A stretch of 64,000 bases of DNA from Rhynchopus sp. YZ270_cl-10 (lineage: Eukaryota > Euglenozoa > Diplonemea > Diplonemida > Diplonemidae). The stretch lies in assembly GCA_964035575.1 (NCBI GenBank), contig OZ037878.1:868001-932000 (forward strand), written 5' to 3'. Below are positions 43,832-52,942 of the stretch, piece by piece. The first letter of the stretch is position 1, and each line of letters opens with the position of its first letter. The notes under the pieces are model-generated. The model made no database searches. It was not told the origin of the DNA and saw nothing but the letters and a program-made list of their open reading frames with translations. The translations under genes and the position numbers were made by a program.

Positions 43832-45118
43832 TTAGAGCATGTAATGAGAGTAAAGTTTTTCTTCTGCATAATCGAATTGAATGTAGACGACGAAGAAGTG
43901 CGAGAGGATGCCGAGGAGAACTGGGAGGGGAAGTGCGGGGAGGGCAATATCGTAGGCGGAAACAAGGTAGAGTGTCCATGTGAGACCGAGGAGAATGCCG
44001 TGGCATGTGTTGAGGCACGCTAGGTAGCCTTCTGATTTGACGCTTCGCCCTGCGAGAAGTGCATAAAAAACAAAATCGCCCATTCCAAGCTGGTGCGTTT
44101 CTGTCATGAACATAAGCCCGCGCATCATGTCTTCCTCTTCACTGACCTGTTTGCCGTACACCTCCTCTTCCTCCTCTTCTTCTTCCTCCTCCTCATCCTC
44201 ACAAAGCGCGCCCCCCTGCACAGCTGGAACAGAAGGCGTTTCGCTCGCAACACTCGCTGTAGACATTTCTATATCGTCCAAAGCTATTGGCTGCGCTGCT
44301 GGAGCGTCTTCGTGTACAGGGGCTTCGTCATAACCAGGGATGACGTATTCAACGCTTTCGTCGTCATCGTCTTTGTAGTAATCATTGTAATAATCCATTT
44401 CCTCTTCTTCTTCTTCCTCCTCGGTACGATGAGGAGTCTTTGCGGTGTCTGAGCTGGAGAGGAGGTTAAAGACAATGCCTTTGGAGGATAGGACTGAAAA
44501 TGTGTCGTAGAAACAGACCAACCCCAGGAGGCCCCACGTCGTCCATGGTGGCAGCTTAGTTAAAAACCATGCAACGATAGTAGCACAGCAGATGAGATAG
44601 CCACGACGCAGGTTCTCTGCACCACAGTGATATACTACTACGACACCTACCACACCAAAATTCCACAGAACAAAGGCCAAGGAGAGCTTGTCATAAGGTA
44701 CCTGGTACGACGTCAGCATCAGATCAACGATAAAAGCGCCAAGAAAGATGTACACCAGGAGACTGCAAAACTGCATCCACGCACTAAGAATTTTTTTGTG
44801 TTTTCGTTTGACGAGGAAGAGGGTGAGGCCGGCTGTAAAAATAAAAACCCCGGCAATAACAAGAGAGTTTGCGACAGCGCTAGTCGCCTTTTCTGTGGTA
44901 GAAGCAGTCGCATTTTCTTGAATAACAACAGGGACGATCATTGACTTTTGCGCCGCAATAGCTTCATCTGGTGCAACCAACTCTATAGAAGACACAAACC
45001 AGACCTCCACCACAAGCGTCAACACCACCCCAACCAGAATGCACTGCAGCTCCCCCGCCTCTGCTCGCGGTATCGAATCCACCCTCCGTCGCCCCTCCTT
45101 TCCATCCCCCCCATCCAT
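43832..45118 (-). CDS. PSEN: Presenilin, gamma-secretase catalytic aspartyl protease
   Basis: 428 aa from ATG 45118. The upstream in-frame sequence is excluded because a ...CTCCTCCACATATTACAG acceptor lies 12 bp before this ATG. Presenilin cleaves transmembrane stubs inside the membrane as the core of gamma-secretase. Both catalytic signatures are present: CFYDTFSVL (D205) in TM6 and LGMGDFVFY (D348) in TM7, plus the PAL motif in ALPALPLP (394-396). Membrane spans occur at about 27-43, 84-103, 112-133, 147-163, 172-187, 195-210, 345-357, 370-386 and 394-412. The cytosolic loop between TM6 and TM7 carries two poly-Glu tracts and a DYYNDYYKDDDDE stretch, so it is unusually acidic. Presenilins autocleave in this loop. 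Confidence 0.95.
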   Translation of the reverse strand: MDGGDGKEGRRRVDSIPRAEAGELQCILVGVVLTLVVEVWFVSSIELVAPDEAIAAQKSMIVPVVIQENATASTTEKATSAVANSLVIAGVFIFTAGLTLFLVKRKHKKILSAWMQFCSLLVYIFLGAFIVDLMLTSYQVPYDKLSLAFVLWNFGVVGVVVVYHCGAENLRRGYLICCATIVAWFLTKLPPWTTWGLLGLVCFYDTFSVLSSKGIVFNLLSSSDTAKTPHRTEEEEEEEEMDYYNDYYKDDDDESVEYVIPGYDEAPVHEDAPAAQPIALDDIEMSTASVASETPSVPAVQGGALCEDEEEEEEEEEEEVYGKQVSEEEDMMRGLMFMTETHQLGMGDFVFYALLAGRSVKSEGYLACLNTCHGILLGLTWTLYLVSAYDIALPALPLPVLLGILSHFFVVYIQFDYAEEKLYSHYML

Positions 45119-45291
45119 CCCCCTTATCCCCTGTAATATGTGGAGGAGGTAAGCGGTCAGTTTAAAAAAAAAAAAATTGCAACATTTTTTTTTCCTCGTT
45201 GGGTTTCTATTTGTATCCTTTTGGGTGCATCTCTCTGACATTATACCATTTCCTGCAAAAAAAAAAAAAATCCTCATTAGAGGGGGAGAGT

Positions 45292-46488
45292 TTAAGCGCT
45301 GCCAGCGTTGGGGCCATCGAAAAGTCGTTTTGCTTCAGGGTTGCCTAGGTCGGCAGCCTTTTTGAGGAGTTGCTGCCCCTTTGCGCGGTCTTCGGGGACA
45401 CCGGTTCCACTGAGGTAGCACACAGCGAGGAGTGCTGTGGCGTTGGGGTGGCCGACGTTTGCTGCTGCTTGGTACCATTGGACGGCTTTTTCGGGTTCGG
45501 GCTTGCCGGCTGCACCTTGGGCGTAGCAGACTGCGAGGTTGAATTGCGATGAAACATCACCAATTTCTGCAGCACGTCCCCACCACTGCATCGCCTGCAT
45601 AATGTCCGACTCTACCCCTCTGCCCTTTTGGTAACACAACCCCACCATCGACATTGAGGCCGGATGTTCCTGCTCTGCTGCCTTCATGAACAGTGCGAAG
45701 GCTTCTTCAGGGTGACTCTGCTGCTTCATGCCACCAAGGTTGAACAACGCCTGCAAATTGCCGAGCTCAGCAGACTTCCTATACCAAGACTCTGCCTGGG
45801 CAAGCGAGACATCAGTCCCCTTACCATTTTGCAAACAGTGTGCAAGGTTGTTCATTGCAGAGTCTGACCCAAGCTCTGATGCAAGATGAAACCATTTGAA
45901 CGCCTCTTCCCCTTCAGAGATAAGACCAAGGTATGTAGCAGCCTTGGTATGACCTTGTTCAGCAGCCTTACGCCACCATAGGGCAGCATCACCGCCTTCG
46001 CCTTGCAGAAGCGCACCGTAGTTAAACTGCGCTGCAGCAAAGCCGTGGGAGGCAGCGGTTTCGATCATCTTCTTGCCACGAACCTTCTGTTCTTCGGTCG
46101 AATCCTTTGCGGAAACATACAAAAACCCGAGAGAATTGCAGGCATAGGTATGCCCTAACTCAGCAGCCTCCTCCAACAGCCCCATACCCTTCGCCGCATC
46201 CCCCACAGCACCCTCATGCTCCGTACCTACACCAGAGTACTCAAGCACACCACGACAATACTTTGCCTCGGGTGTCTCCGCTTCCTCCGGTGTCAACGCC
46301 AAAATCGCTTCAAGAACCGGCTTGATATCAGTCGAGGCATCAAAAGCGACAAGAGCTAAGGCTGCCTCATTCAGGGTCAACCTCGCGGGGGCCTCCGGTG
46401 AGGGAGTAGTAGTGGAAGAAGAGGAGGAGGAGGAGCAGGCACGAACCTGCATCCTCCGCCAGAACACCCGTGGTGCGACTCTCATCAT
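45292..46488 (-). CDS. Sel1-like repeat protein with mitochondrial-type presequence
   Basis: 398 aa, intron-free. The N-terminus MMRVAPRVFWRRMQVRAC plus a Ser/Thr-rich stretch has no acidic residues and several Arg, as in mitochondrial presequences. From ~90 there are about eight Sel1-type alpha/alpha repeats of ~36 residues (AMQWWGRAAEIGDVSSQFNL, AEQGHTKAATYLG, AVQWYQAAANVGHPNATALL). Such repeats are scaffolds for protein contacts. A specific partner cannot be named. The gene is 173 bp upstream of presenilin in the direction of transcription. Its own 5' side is an extraordinary C-tract on the sense strand (46548-46721). Confidence 0.85.
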   Translation of the reverse strand: MMRVAPRVFWRRMQVRACSSSSSSSTTTPSPEAPARLTLNEAALALVAFDASTDIKPVLEAILALTPEEAETPEAKYCRGVLEYSGVGTEHEGAVGDAAKGMGLLEEAAELGHTYACNSLGFLYVSAKDSTEEQKVRGKKMIETAASHGFAAAQFNYGALLQGEGGDAALWWRKAAEQGHTKAATYLGLISEGEEAFKWFHLASELGSDSAMNNLAHCLQNGKGTDVSLAQAESWYRKSAELGNLQALFNLGGMKQQSHPEEAFALFMKAAEQEHPASMSMVGLCYQKGRGVESDIMQAMQWWGRAAEIGDVSSQFNLAVCYAQGAAGKPEPEKAVQWYQAAANVGHPNATALLAVCYLSGTGVPEDRAKGQQLLKKAADLGNPEAKRLFDGPNAGSA

Positions 46489-46547
46489 TTTTTGAGGGTG
46501 TGTATTTTTTTTTCTGGGAAGGTCTGTGATTGTGGAAGGGAGGAAAA

Positions 46548-46721
46548 GGGGGGGGGGGGGGCCCGGGGGGGGGGGTAGGGGGGGGGGGTAGGGGGGGGGG
46601 TAGGGGGGGGGGTAGGGGGGGGGGTAGGGGGGGGGGTAGGGGGGGGGGGTAGGGGGGGGGGTAGGGGGGGGGGGGTAGGGGGGGGGGGGTAGGGGGGGGG
46701 TAGGGGGGGGGGGGGGGAGGG
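46548..46721 (+). repeat. Interrupted poly-G tract, (G8-13 TA)n
   Basis: Runs of 8-13 G separated by TA repeat about a dozen times. On the transcribed strand this is C-runs separated by TA, 60 bp upstream of the Sel1 ATG. It may act as the polypyrimidine tract for spliced-leader addition. On the plus strand it is strongly quadruplex-prone. Confidence 0.9.
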
Positions 46722-47230
46722 ACGAAATAGAAACTGAACACTACACGATAAAACCCATGATCGAGGAGGTTGTGAAACGCACAACACCTCGAACCTGTTT
46801 TTTTTTTTGGTGAGGAGTGGCTCTCTCTGCAGCGCGGTTTCGTCCCTAGAACCGATGCTTTGTTTCTATTTCCTCCTTCATGAGGTGACAGAAGAAAAAT
46901 GGAGATTTGTTCGTTCTTTGGGGGGGTGGGGGGGAGAACAAAGGTAGCATGAGACTCAAGGGGTTTGGGGCAAAAAAAAAAAAAAAAGTTGACTTGAAAC
47001 ACAACCCCCTCAAACAGTGCACTCAAAGAACACTCATATCCGTTCAATTGGTGAGAGGGTCTTTATTTTAAAAGAGATGAAGCGATTGATGCAGGCCACC
47101 TCCGACTGACCCACTGTACGATGCCGCAAACCGTACAAATAAAGAAGGGGGGGTGTGACACATTACTTGGTTACTGGGATACGCCACACCATAATAACGA
47201 CCTTTCTTTTTTACTATGTTTTTTTACTTT
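46722..47230. other. Intergenic region between methyltransferase and Sel1 gene
   Basis: No gene is seen. It carries the ~95-bp dispersed repeat at 47083-47140 (GATGCAGGCCACCTCCGACT, then GACCCACTGTACGATGCCGC). Confidence 0.5.
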
Positions 47231-49081
47231 TTACTTCACAGCAAACATGACAACTTTGAAAAGGTCTTTCGGGAACTCCTGTTGGAGACCCTCCTTCACA
47301 ATCTCGCCACCTGCCTTGGTGATCAGTTCTCTGTAGTAATCACGCGAACGTGTCAGCGATGAATCCTCTTTGTCCACCAGGAAGCCACTCGAGCAGGAGT
47401 TCTCTTTGATAAAGATAATGCCGTTCGGACGCAGACTTTTTCTGTTGTGATGTGGAGGTTATTAACGTTGTGGAGGGGTGGCTGCATATCGCTTCAGTTT
47501 GGGACATTTGGTGGTCTATCCTATTATTTAGTCAAGCTTGTATTTCAGTCGTTTTTAATTAAGTCGTTTTCACCCTTTTTTTCCATTCCGCACAATTAAA
47601 AACGACTTAATTAAAACCGCCATAAATGTAGTTTTTTTACCCTCCCCCTGACCCCCCTGTACTACACGTTGCGCCACCCTGTTCATGGTATTTCCACACC
47701 ATATTTCTATACCATGGACCTCCAGAAGCTATGTAAATAAAGCTCATGTCGCAACAGCACATATTGTACTGGCAGCAGCGACCGACAACCCTGCCATGAA
47801 GACGCTACTCAACCCTGAGGAGATCCTCCTGCTGACGGATATGGCAAGGACGATGGGGACGGCAGTGTCGGCGTGCAGGCAGTGGAACAAGGATCAACAC
47901 ATTTTGCGGGGTTTGCGAGGATAGTGCAGAGGTACAAGAAGCATTTCGTGAAGAATAAGTGCTCCTTTGAACCCACCGCCCGAGGACCGAAACGGATCCT
48001 ACTGGGGGACGAGTCGAAGATCCTGCAGTCGACTTTCGACCAGATCAGGGCGGCTGGGGCGCCCGTTACCAGCAGCATCTTCGCAAGCGTGGTGAGGGGC
48101 ATCGTGTAACGGCGCAGACAGGAGGTGTCCCCGGGCAAAGGGTGCTCTTCAGCCACAGTTGGGCGAAAGAGATGAAGCGCATGGGGATCCGCGCGGGTTA
48201 CCAAGAATCACGCGACTCAGGGTACAACCATGCCCAAAAAATGATTAAAAACAAAGAACCGTACTACGGTTAAATACGTTGCATAAGAATGTGTCTCAAA
48301 TACAGCCTTTCACTCACCGAGATAGTGTTCACGAAAATATCCAAAAAAGGGGGACATACTTTGCATTTTGGATGAAGGTGATAAAGTCATCGTCTGTGAG
48401 GTAGATTCCCACCCATTGCAAGATGATGCAGTCGTAGACTCCTTCAGTGAAGACAAACTCTTGTACAGACCCTTCTATGAAGTCGCCTTGCTTGTCTGTT
48501 GGTATCGTTTCGCGTGCTTGGGCAAGCATGTGTGCACAGGGCTCGAGGAGGTTCACCTTTTCGAAGCCAAGCTTCTTGACAAGCAGCCTGTCGGCAATGC
48601 GCCCCACCCCTGCTCCACAGTCCAATGCATTCGTCCTTTCCATTCCTTCCTCCAAAAGGAAGGGCAAAATGAACTCTGCGCTCTCATGAATGTCATCGCC
48701 ACTCACATGCTCGAACCCCCCCAGCACCCCGTTGACCGTCGCAGGCTGCTGCTTCCAGTAGTCCACAGCCTTGCTGTACCAGGCTTTCTTCCCAGAGGCG
48801 TCCTCCTCTGTCAGTTCATGCTTCCACATATCATTGATGTCATCGTACTGTTGAAATTGTGGGTTAAAAAAAGGGGGAAAATGATACAAGTAAGTAATTC
48901 AGTTAAATAGCAGTCAGATTCGTCCAGTAACATTGGAAAGGAGGGATGAGCCGTGGTAAAATAGGGGGAAAGAATTTGAGGTAAAATGTTGTGATAACAG
49001 AAACGATTTGTAGAGCTGGGGATGTTGGGTGGATACCTCTTTCCCTTCAGAGTCGCATCCGGAGATTGGCTCAGCAGGCAT
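47231..49081 (-). CDS. NTMT1: Protein alpha-N-terminal methyltransferase, NTMT1/METTL11A family
   Basis: Three exons: 49037-49081, 48360-48847 and 47231-47441, GT-AG borders, 744 nt, 247 aa. The family methylates the alpha-amino group of proteins starting (Met)-X-Pro-Lys using SAM. Diagnostic features: WYSKAVDYWKQQPATVNGVL and GGFEHVSGDDIHES at the N-terminus, the SAM motif LDCGAGVGRIADRLL (91-98 core), IILQWVGIYLTDDDF, and in the last exon LRPNGIIFIKENSC and EDSSLTRS. The first exon encodes only MPAEPISGCDSEGKE and is supported by donor GAG|GTATCC and acceptor TTTCAACAG. The second intron (918 bp) contains an opposite-strand transposase remnant. The length is close to the ~220-aa norm. Confidence 0.93.
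47690..48235 (+). pseudogene. Degenerate pogo/CENP-B-like transposase N-terminus in NTMT1 intron
   Basis: On the plus strand three overlapping frames give a continuous-looking product broken by frameshifts: a first part with NPAMKTLLNPEEILLLTDMA, then EPTARGPKRILLGDESKI and IRAAGAPVTSSIFASVV, then FSHSWAKEMKRMGIRAGY. The order (GxKR, IRxxGxPVT, SWAxxxxKRMGxR) matches the HTH part of pogo/Tigger-like transposases by general family pattern. A nearby inverted pair (TTTAATTAAGTCGTTTT near 47554 and its complement near 47602) may be a terminal repeat. No DDE catalytic domain follows. The family call is tentative. Confidence 0.45.
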
Positions 49082-50423
49082 TTTGTGCAAACTTAAGAGG
49101 GGACGTGTGCGGCTTAGGCAAAGCCCTCTGCTGATGATGGCGATGTTTGACGTTTAAAAAAGATGAAGAGAAAACAAAAAAAAGAATAAATTTGTGTATT
49201 TATGATCACGTCGTTGTGAATGATCTTTTCCTGTGGGGGTGGTGGGGTGGCGATGGGGAAGGGGAAGGGGAAGGGGAAGGGGAAGGGGAAGGGGAAGGGG
49301 AAGGGGAAGGGGAAGGGGAAGGGGAAGGGGAAGGGGAAGGGGAAGGGGAAGGGGAAGGGGAAGGGGAAGGGGAAGGGGAAGGGGAAGGGGAAGGGGAAGG
49401 GGAAGGGGAAGGGGAAGGGGAAGGGGAAGGGGAAGGGGAAGGGGAAGGGGAAGGGGAAGGGGAAGGGGAAGGGGAAGGGGAAGGGGAAGGGGAAGGGGAA
49501 GGGGAAGGGGAAGGGGAAGGGGAAGGGGAAGGGGAAGGGGAAGGGGAAGGGGAAGGGGAAGGGGAAGGGGAAGGGGAAGGGGAAGGGGAAGGGGAAGGGG
49601 AAGGGGAAGGGGAAGGGGAAGGGGAAGGGGAAGGGGAAGGGGAAGGGGAAGGGGAAGGGGAAGGGGAAGGGGAAGGGGAAGGGGAAGGGGAAGGGGAAGG
49701 GGAAGGGGAAGGGGAAGGGGAAGGGGAAGGGGAAGGGGAAGGGGAAGGGGAAGGGGAAGGGGAAGGGGAAGGGGAAGGGGAAGGGGAAGGGGAAGGGGAA
49801 GGGGAAGGGGAAGGGGAAGGGGAAGGGGAAGGGGAAGGGGAAGGGGAAGGGGAAGGGGAAGGGGAAGGGGAAGGGGAAGGGGAAGGGGAAGGGGAAGGGG
49901 AAGGGGAAGGGGAAGGGGAAGGGGAAGGGGAAGGGGAAGGGGAAGGGGAAGGGGAAGGGGAAGGGGAAGGGGAAGGGGAAGGGGAAGGGGAAGGGGAAGG
50001 GGAAGGGGAAGGGGAAGGGGAAGGGGAAGGGGAAGGGGGGTGCGTCCGCACTCTGCTGACACATGCAGGGCAATTTTACGGTCCAAACCGGTGAAGCAGG
50101 TAAACTTCATATGCTACACATTCATAGCAAGCGTGACAACAGGACACAGGTATTTAAAAAAGAGTCTTTTGTTGTTCCTTTCTCTTGTAACACAAACCCT
50201 TATCAGGTGCAGAAACCCACTGTTCAAGATCCCTCACACCTCGCTCCCTCGATGATCAACAGACACATACGGGGAACACTCCCATTTTTCGCTACCTTTC
50301 CTTGGCCCAATCTGAGGAAGGCAAAAGAGAACACCCCAACCCTATGTCCACTTTGGTAATTGCACTGTTCCGCATTAGCAGCGAGGGCGCATATGGACAC
50401 AGAGACACCCTCCTCGCCGGGTT
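49082..50423. other. Intergenic region dominated by a hexanucleotide array
   Basis: Segments 49082-49254 and 50041-50423 show no gene. Between them lies the GGGGAA array listed separately. Confidence 0.7.
49255..50040 (+). repeat. Pure (GGGGAA)n microsatellite, ~131 units
   Basis: 786 bp of uninterrupted GGGGAA. On the transcribed strand it is (TTCCCC)n, just upstream of the NTMT1 start and downstream of the PPR-like gene. Every frame is open, so ORFs over it (GEGEGE, PFPFPF and so on) are meaningless. Confidence 0.97.
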
Positions 50424-52877
50424 TTATTCGGGAAGCGGTGGAGACGGTGTGCGTGTTGCTATGAGGTGCTTCATCCGTTCTACTGCAATTAGAGGGGGTA
50501 CTCCACGCACGACGTACGCTTGCTCGAAGTGCTGCACCATGTACGGGCACAGCACGTAACCCAGAGATGGGACAGGCGGTGCTTCTAACAGAAGAGCCTC
50601 TGCCTGCTCAACGGCACCTGACAGACCAAGCACCTCCATCATCCTGGTGTAGAGGCGGAAGCCTTTGATCGGGCCAGCGTGCGCCCACACCTGCATGGCA
50701 CACTGCAGAGCGTCGGTGGCGCCGTCCCACTCGTCGCGCAGCATATCCGCACAACTGCTGAGCAACGTGCTCGTCAGGCGTTTGTCGATCTGCACAGTGC
50801 TACCCTCAGAGCACACCTCCTGCACAATGTTCCAAATCCCGCCCGTATCACAAAACATCCGCTGTACCTGCACCAAAGCAGTGACCACCCCAACATCAAC
50901 CACAAAGCCCTCAGCTCTATCGCGCTGCAACTCACCAAGAAGAAACGCGCTGGTCTCTTTCGCATGGTCACACGATCGTAGACTGTGAAACTGTCTCGTA
51001 TAAAACGAGGCAAGCGCCTGCTGCTTTACCACAGGTGATTTTGCGGCACGTTTCAATTTCAGTGAATGTGTGAGAGCTGTTTCGGTGGTGGCAGTGGCGG
51101 TAGTGGTGGCGGTGGAGGTGTGCTTGGGTGGCAGCGGAGGGGCGGGTTCGATCACGAGCTTGCCGTGGCTGCGCGCTTGAAGCAACGTACCTTTGTGCTT
51201 CGAATATACAAATTCCTTTACGTGGTGGCCTATTCTTGTGTCCTTGACCATGTCCTTCTGCATCTGATTTAGTTTGTCTTTGTGGCTGCGGTGCGTTGCG
51301 ACGACCACGGATGCAGCAGCTTCTTCGCTTCTGCTGTACCACTTAGGGTCTATCCAGCGCAGCACTGCACCGTCGCTGCTGTGGTATGCGACGAGCATTG
51401 TCCACTGCTTTGTGGCCTCTTCGTCAGAGTGAAGGCGGCTCTTCATGATGACGAGCTTGGCCTCAAGCACTTCCTTCTGCTGTACGCTGAACGTGCCCTC
51501 AGCAGCATGACGCATCACTTCGAGGCGTATGTGTATGGCTGCGACCTTTGCCTTGTAGAGTAGAGCCTCCTCATCGCGGCGAAACGTCCGCCCCTCTGTG
51601 TGCAGAACACTCACATCCTGCGTGTCAACGGAACGCAGCAGAATCGCAAGAAACTCTGTCGCCCACGAATAATGCATCTGCTCCTGCAGATCGGCACACC
51701 GCGTCCGAATGGATGCCACATTCTCCATAAAAGCCTCCAGCTTCGCACGGTCCGAGCAAAGCTCTGTCAACATCCTTTCCAGCGACCCATACGGCAACAA
51801 CACCGACATGCAGAGCGCCTTCATAAGCGAACGTCGCAGTTTCGCAGGCAGCCTGACACTGGACCCGACATGCTTGAAGTCAAGATCCGTGCGTGCTATC
51901 AGGGCGTCGTGCTCCTTCACGATGAGAAGAGGGGTGCAGCGCCACATGAGCGCTGTGAGGCGCGTGTCTTGGTACGCAACAGACTTCTCCCTGACAAACG
52001 ACTCAAGCTTCGCCATTTGCGAGGCATCCCCTTTAGTTTGCGAGATGAGAGCGTGCAGGATGCGGTCTGGACAGTTGCACACATGGGTGTAGTGCTCCTT
52101 CAGCAGGGCAAGCGACGCCTGCAGCTTTCTCTGGCTTATCACGTAGAGCCAGATCAAGTATGCAGTCACATACTGCTTTGGGGGCCAAGGTTTTATGTGT
52201 TGCTTTGCGAAGTTCCAATAGACCTCTGTAGCACGACTGTCGCCACGCGCAGCAGATTCGCGCATAAACGCGGTAATCATCCTTGAGGTCAGCGGCTGGT
52301 GGGCGCAGTACTCCTTCACTATTGTGCACATCTCTGCAAAAAGGCTGTTACGCGCAAGAATGAAGAGAAGCTCCTCGCACAATACAAGCTGCTGTGCGCT
52401 GGTGGCATTGCGGAGGGCCCTCTTAACAGCGAAGAAGGTGATGCGGGCCTGGTCGGGGGTGCTGCGCTTGCGGAAGATCTCCATAAGGAGTCGACAGCTG
52501 TCGACGTTGGGGTAGACTTTCTGGGCACGGGCAATGTTCATCAGAGAGACAGCATCGGCTTCCACGTCCTTGCGGAGCTTGTACACATCGGACATCGTTT
52601 TGTTGGATGTGTGCAGCATGCCTTGCTCCGCATACACCGCACGAAGTGCTTCATGCAACACCTCCACAGTGAGCCCCCCCGCATCGTGAATTTTCACCTC
52701 CTCAAAAAACCCCGTCACAGACACCCCGCACATCGCCGCCGACGCCATCTGTGAACGTATTGTGTACTGATTCGCCAGCCCCCCCGCCACCATCGCACGG
52801 TGCGATGGCGAGGCTTTCCAACGATCCATATCGCACGCCTGGGCTGCCCACAAACGAAGCAATTTGGTGCGGTGCAT
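50424..52877 (-). CDS. Helical-repeat protein, probably PPR-like and mitochondrial
   Basis: 817 aa, intron-free. I do not recognise a specific family. The sequence is helical and divides into ~35-residue pieces with the rhythm of pentatricopeptide repeats, e.g. PLTSRMITAFMRESAARGD, YVTAYLIWLYVISQRKLQAS and near the end IKGFRLYTRMMEVLGLSGAV followed by EQAEALLLEA. The N-terminus MHRTKLLRLWAAQAC is basic and amphipathic, compatible with mitochondrial import. A Pro/Thr-rich linker (THTSTATTTATATTET-like) lies around residue 600. PPR proteins bind organellar RNA and are numerous in euglenozoans. That role is inferred here. The gene starts 65 bp after the stop of the upstream hydroxylase-like gene. 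Confidence 0.65.
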   Translation of the reverse strand: MHRTKLLRLWAAQACDMDRWKASPSHRAMVAGGLANQYTIRSQMASAAMCGVSVTGFFEEVKIHDAGGLTVEVLHEALRAVYAEQGMLHTSNKTMSDVYKLRKDVEADAVSLMNIARAQKVYPNVDSCRLLMEIFRKRSTPDQARITFFAVKRALRNATSAQQLVLCEELLFILARNSLFAEMCTIVKEYCAHQPLTSRMITAFMRESAARGDSRATEVYWNFAKQHIKPWPPKQYVTAYLIWLYVISQRKLQASLALLKEHYTHVCNCPDRILHALISQTKGDASQMAKLESFVREKSVAYQDTRLTALMWRCTPLLIVKEHDALIARTDLDFKHVGSSVRLPAKLRRSLMKALCMSVLLPYGSLERMLTELCSDRAKLEAFMENVASIRTRCADLQEQMHYSWATEFLAILLRSVDTQDVSVLHTEGRTFRRDEEALLYKAKVAAIHIRLEVMRHAAEGTFSVQQKEVLEAKLVIMKSRLHSDEEATKQWTMLVAYHSSDGAVLRWIDPKWYSRSEEAAASVVVATHRSHKDKLNQMQKDMVKDTRIGHHVKEFVYSKHKGTLLQARSHGKLVIEPAPPLPPKHTSTATTTATATTETALTHSLKLKRAAKSPVVKQQALASFYTRQFHSLRSCDHAKETSAFLLGELQRDRAEGFVVDVGVVTALVQVQRMFCDTGGIWNIVQEVCSEGSTVQIDKRLTSTLLSSCADMLRDEWDGATDALQCAMQVWAHAGPIKGFRLYTRMMEVLGLSGAVEQAEALLLEAPPVPSLGYVLCPYMVQHFEQAYVVRGVPPLIAVERMKHLIATRTPSPPLPE

Positions 52878-52942
52878 CTTACCCAGTGACTTCTCTGCTT
52901 GGGTGTGTGGGTGGCGGTGGGGTGGGGTGGGGAGGGGATGCT

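Noticed and set aside
44093-44452. 119-aa plus-strand ORF opposite presenilin
   Set aside because: It is antisense to the acidic loop, and its hydrophobic residues come from complementing Glu/Asp codons.
49255-50040. Telomere or subtelomere interpretation of GGGGAA repeats
   Set aside because: The array is internal, flanked by conserved genes on both sides, and the unit is not TTAGGG-like.
49114-50255. Long ORFs with GEGEGE, GKGKGK, RGRGRG, PFPFPF, PLPLPL or PSPSPS
   Set aside because: All frames of the (GGGGAA)n array are open. There is no protein character outside the array.
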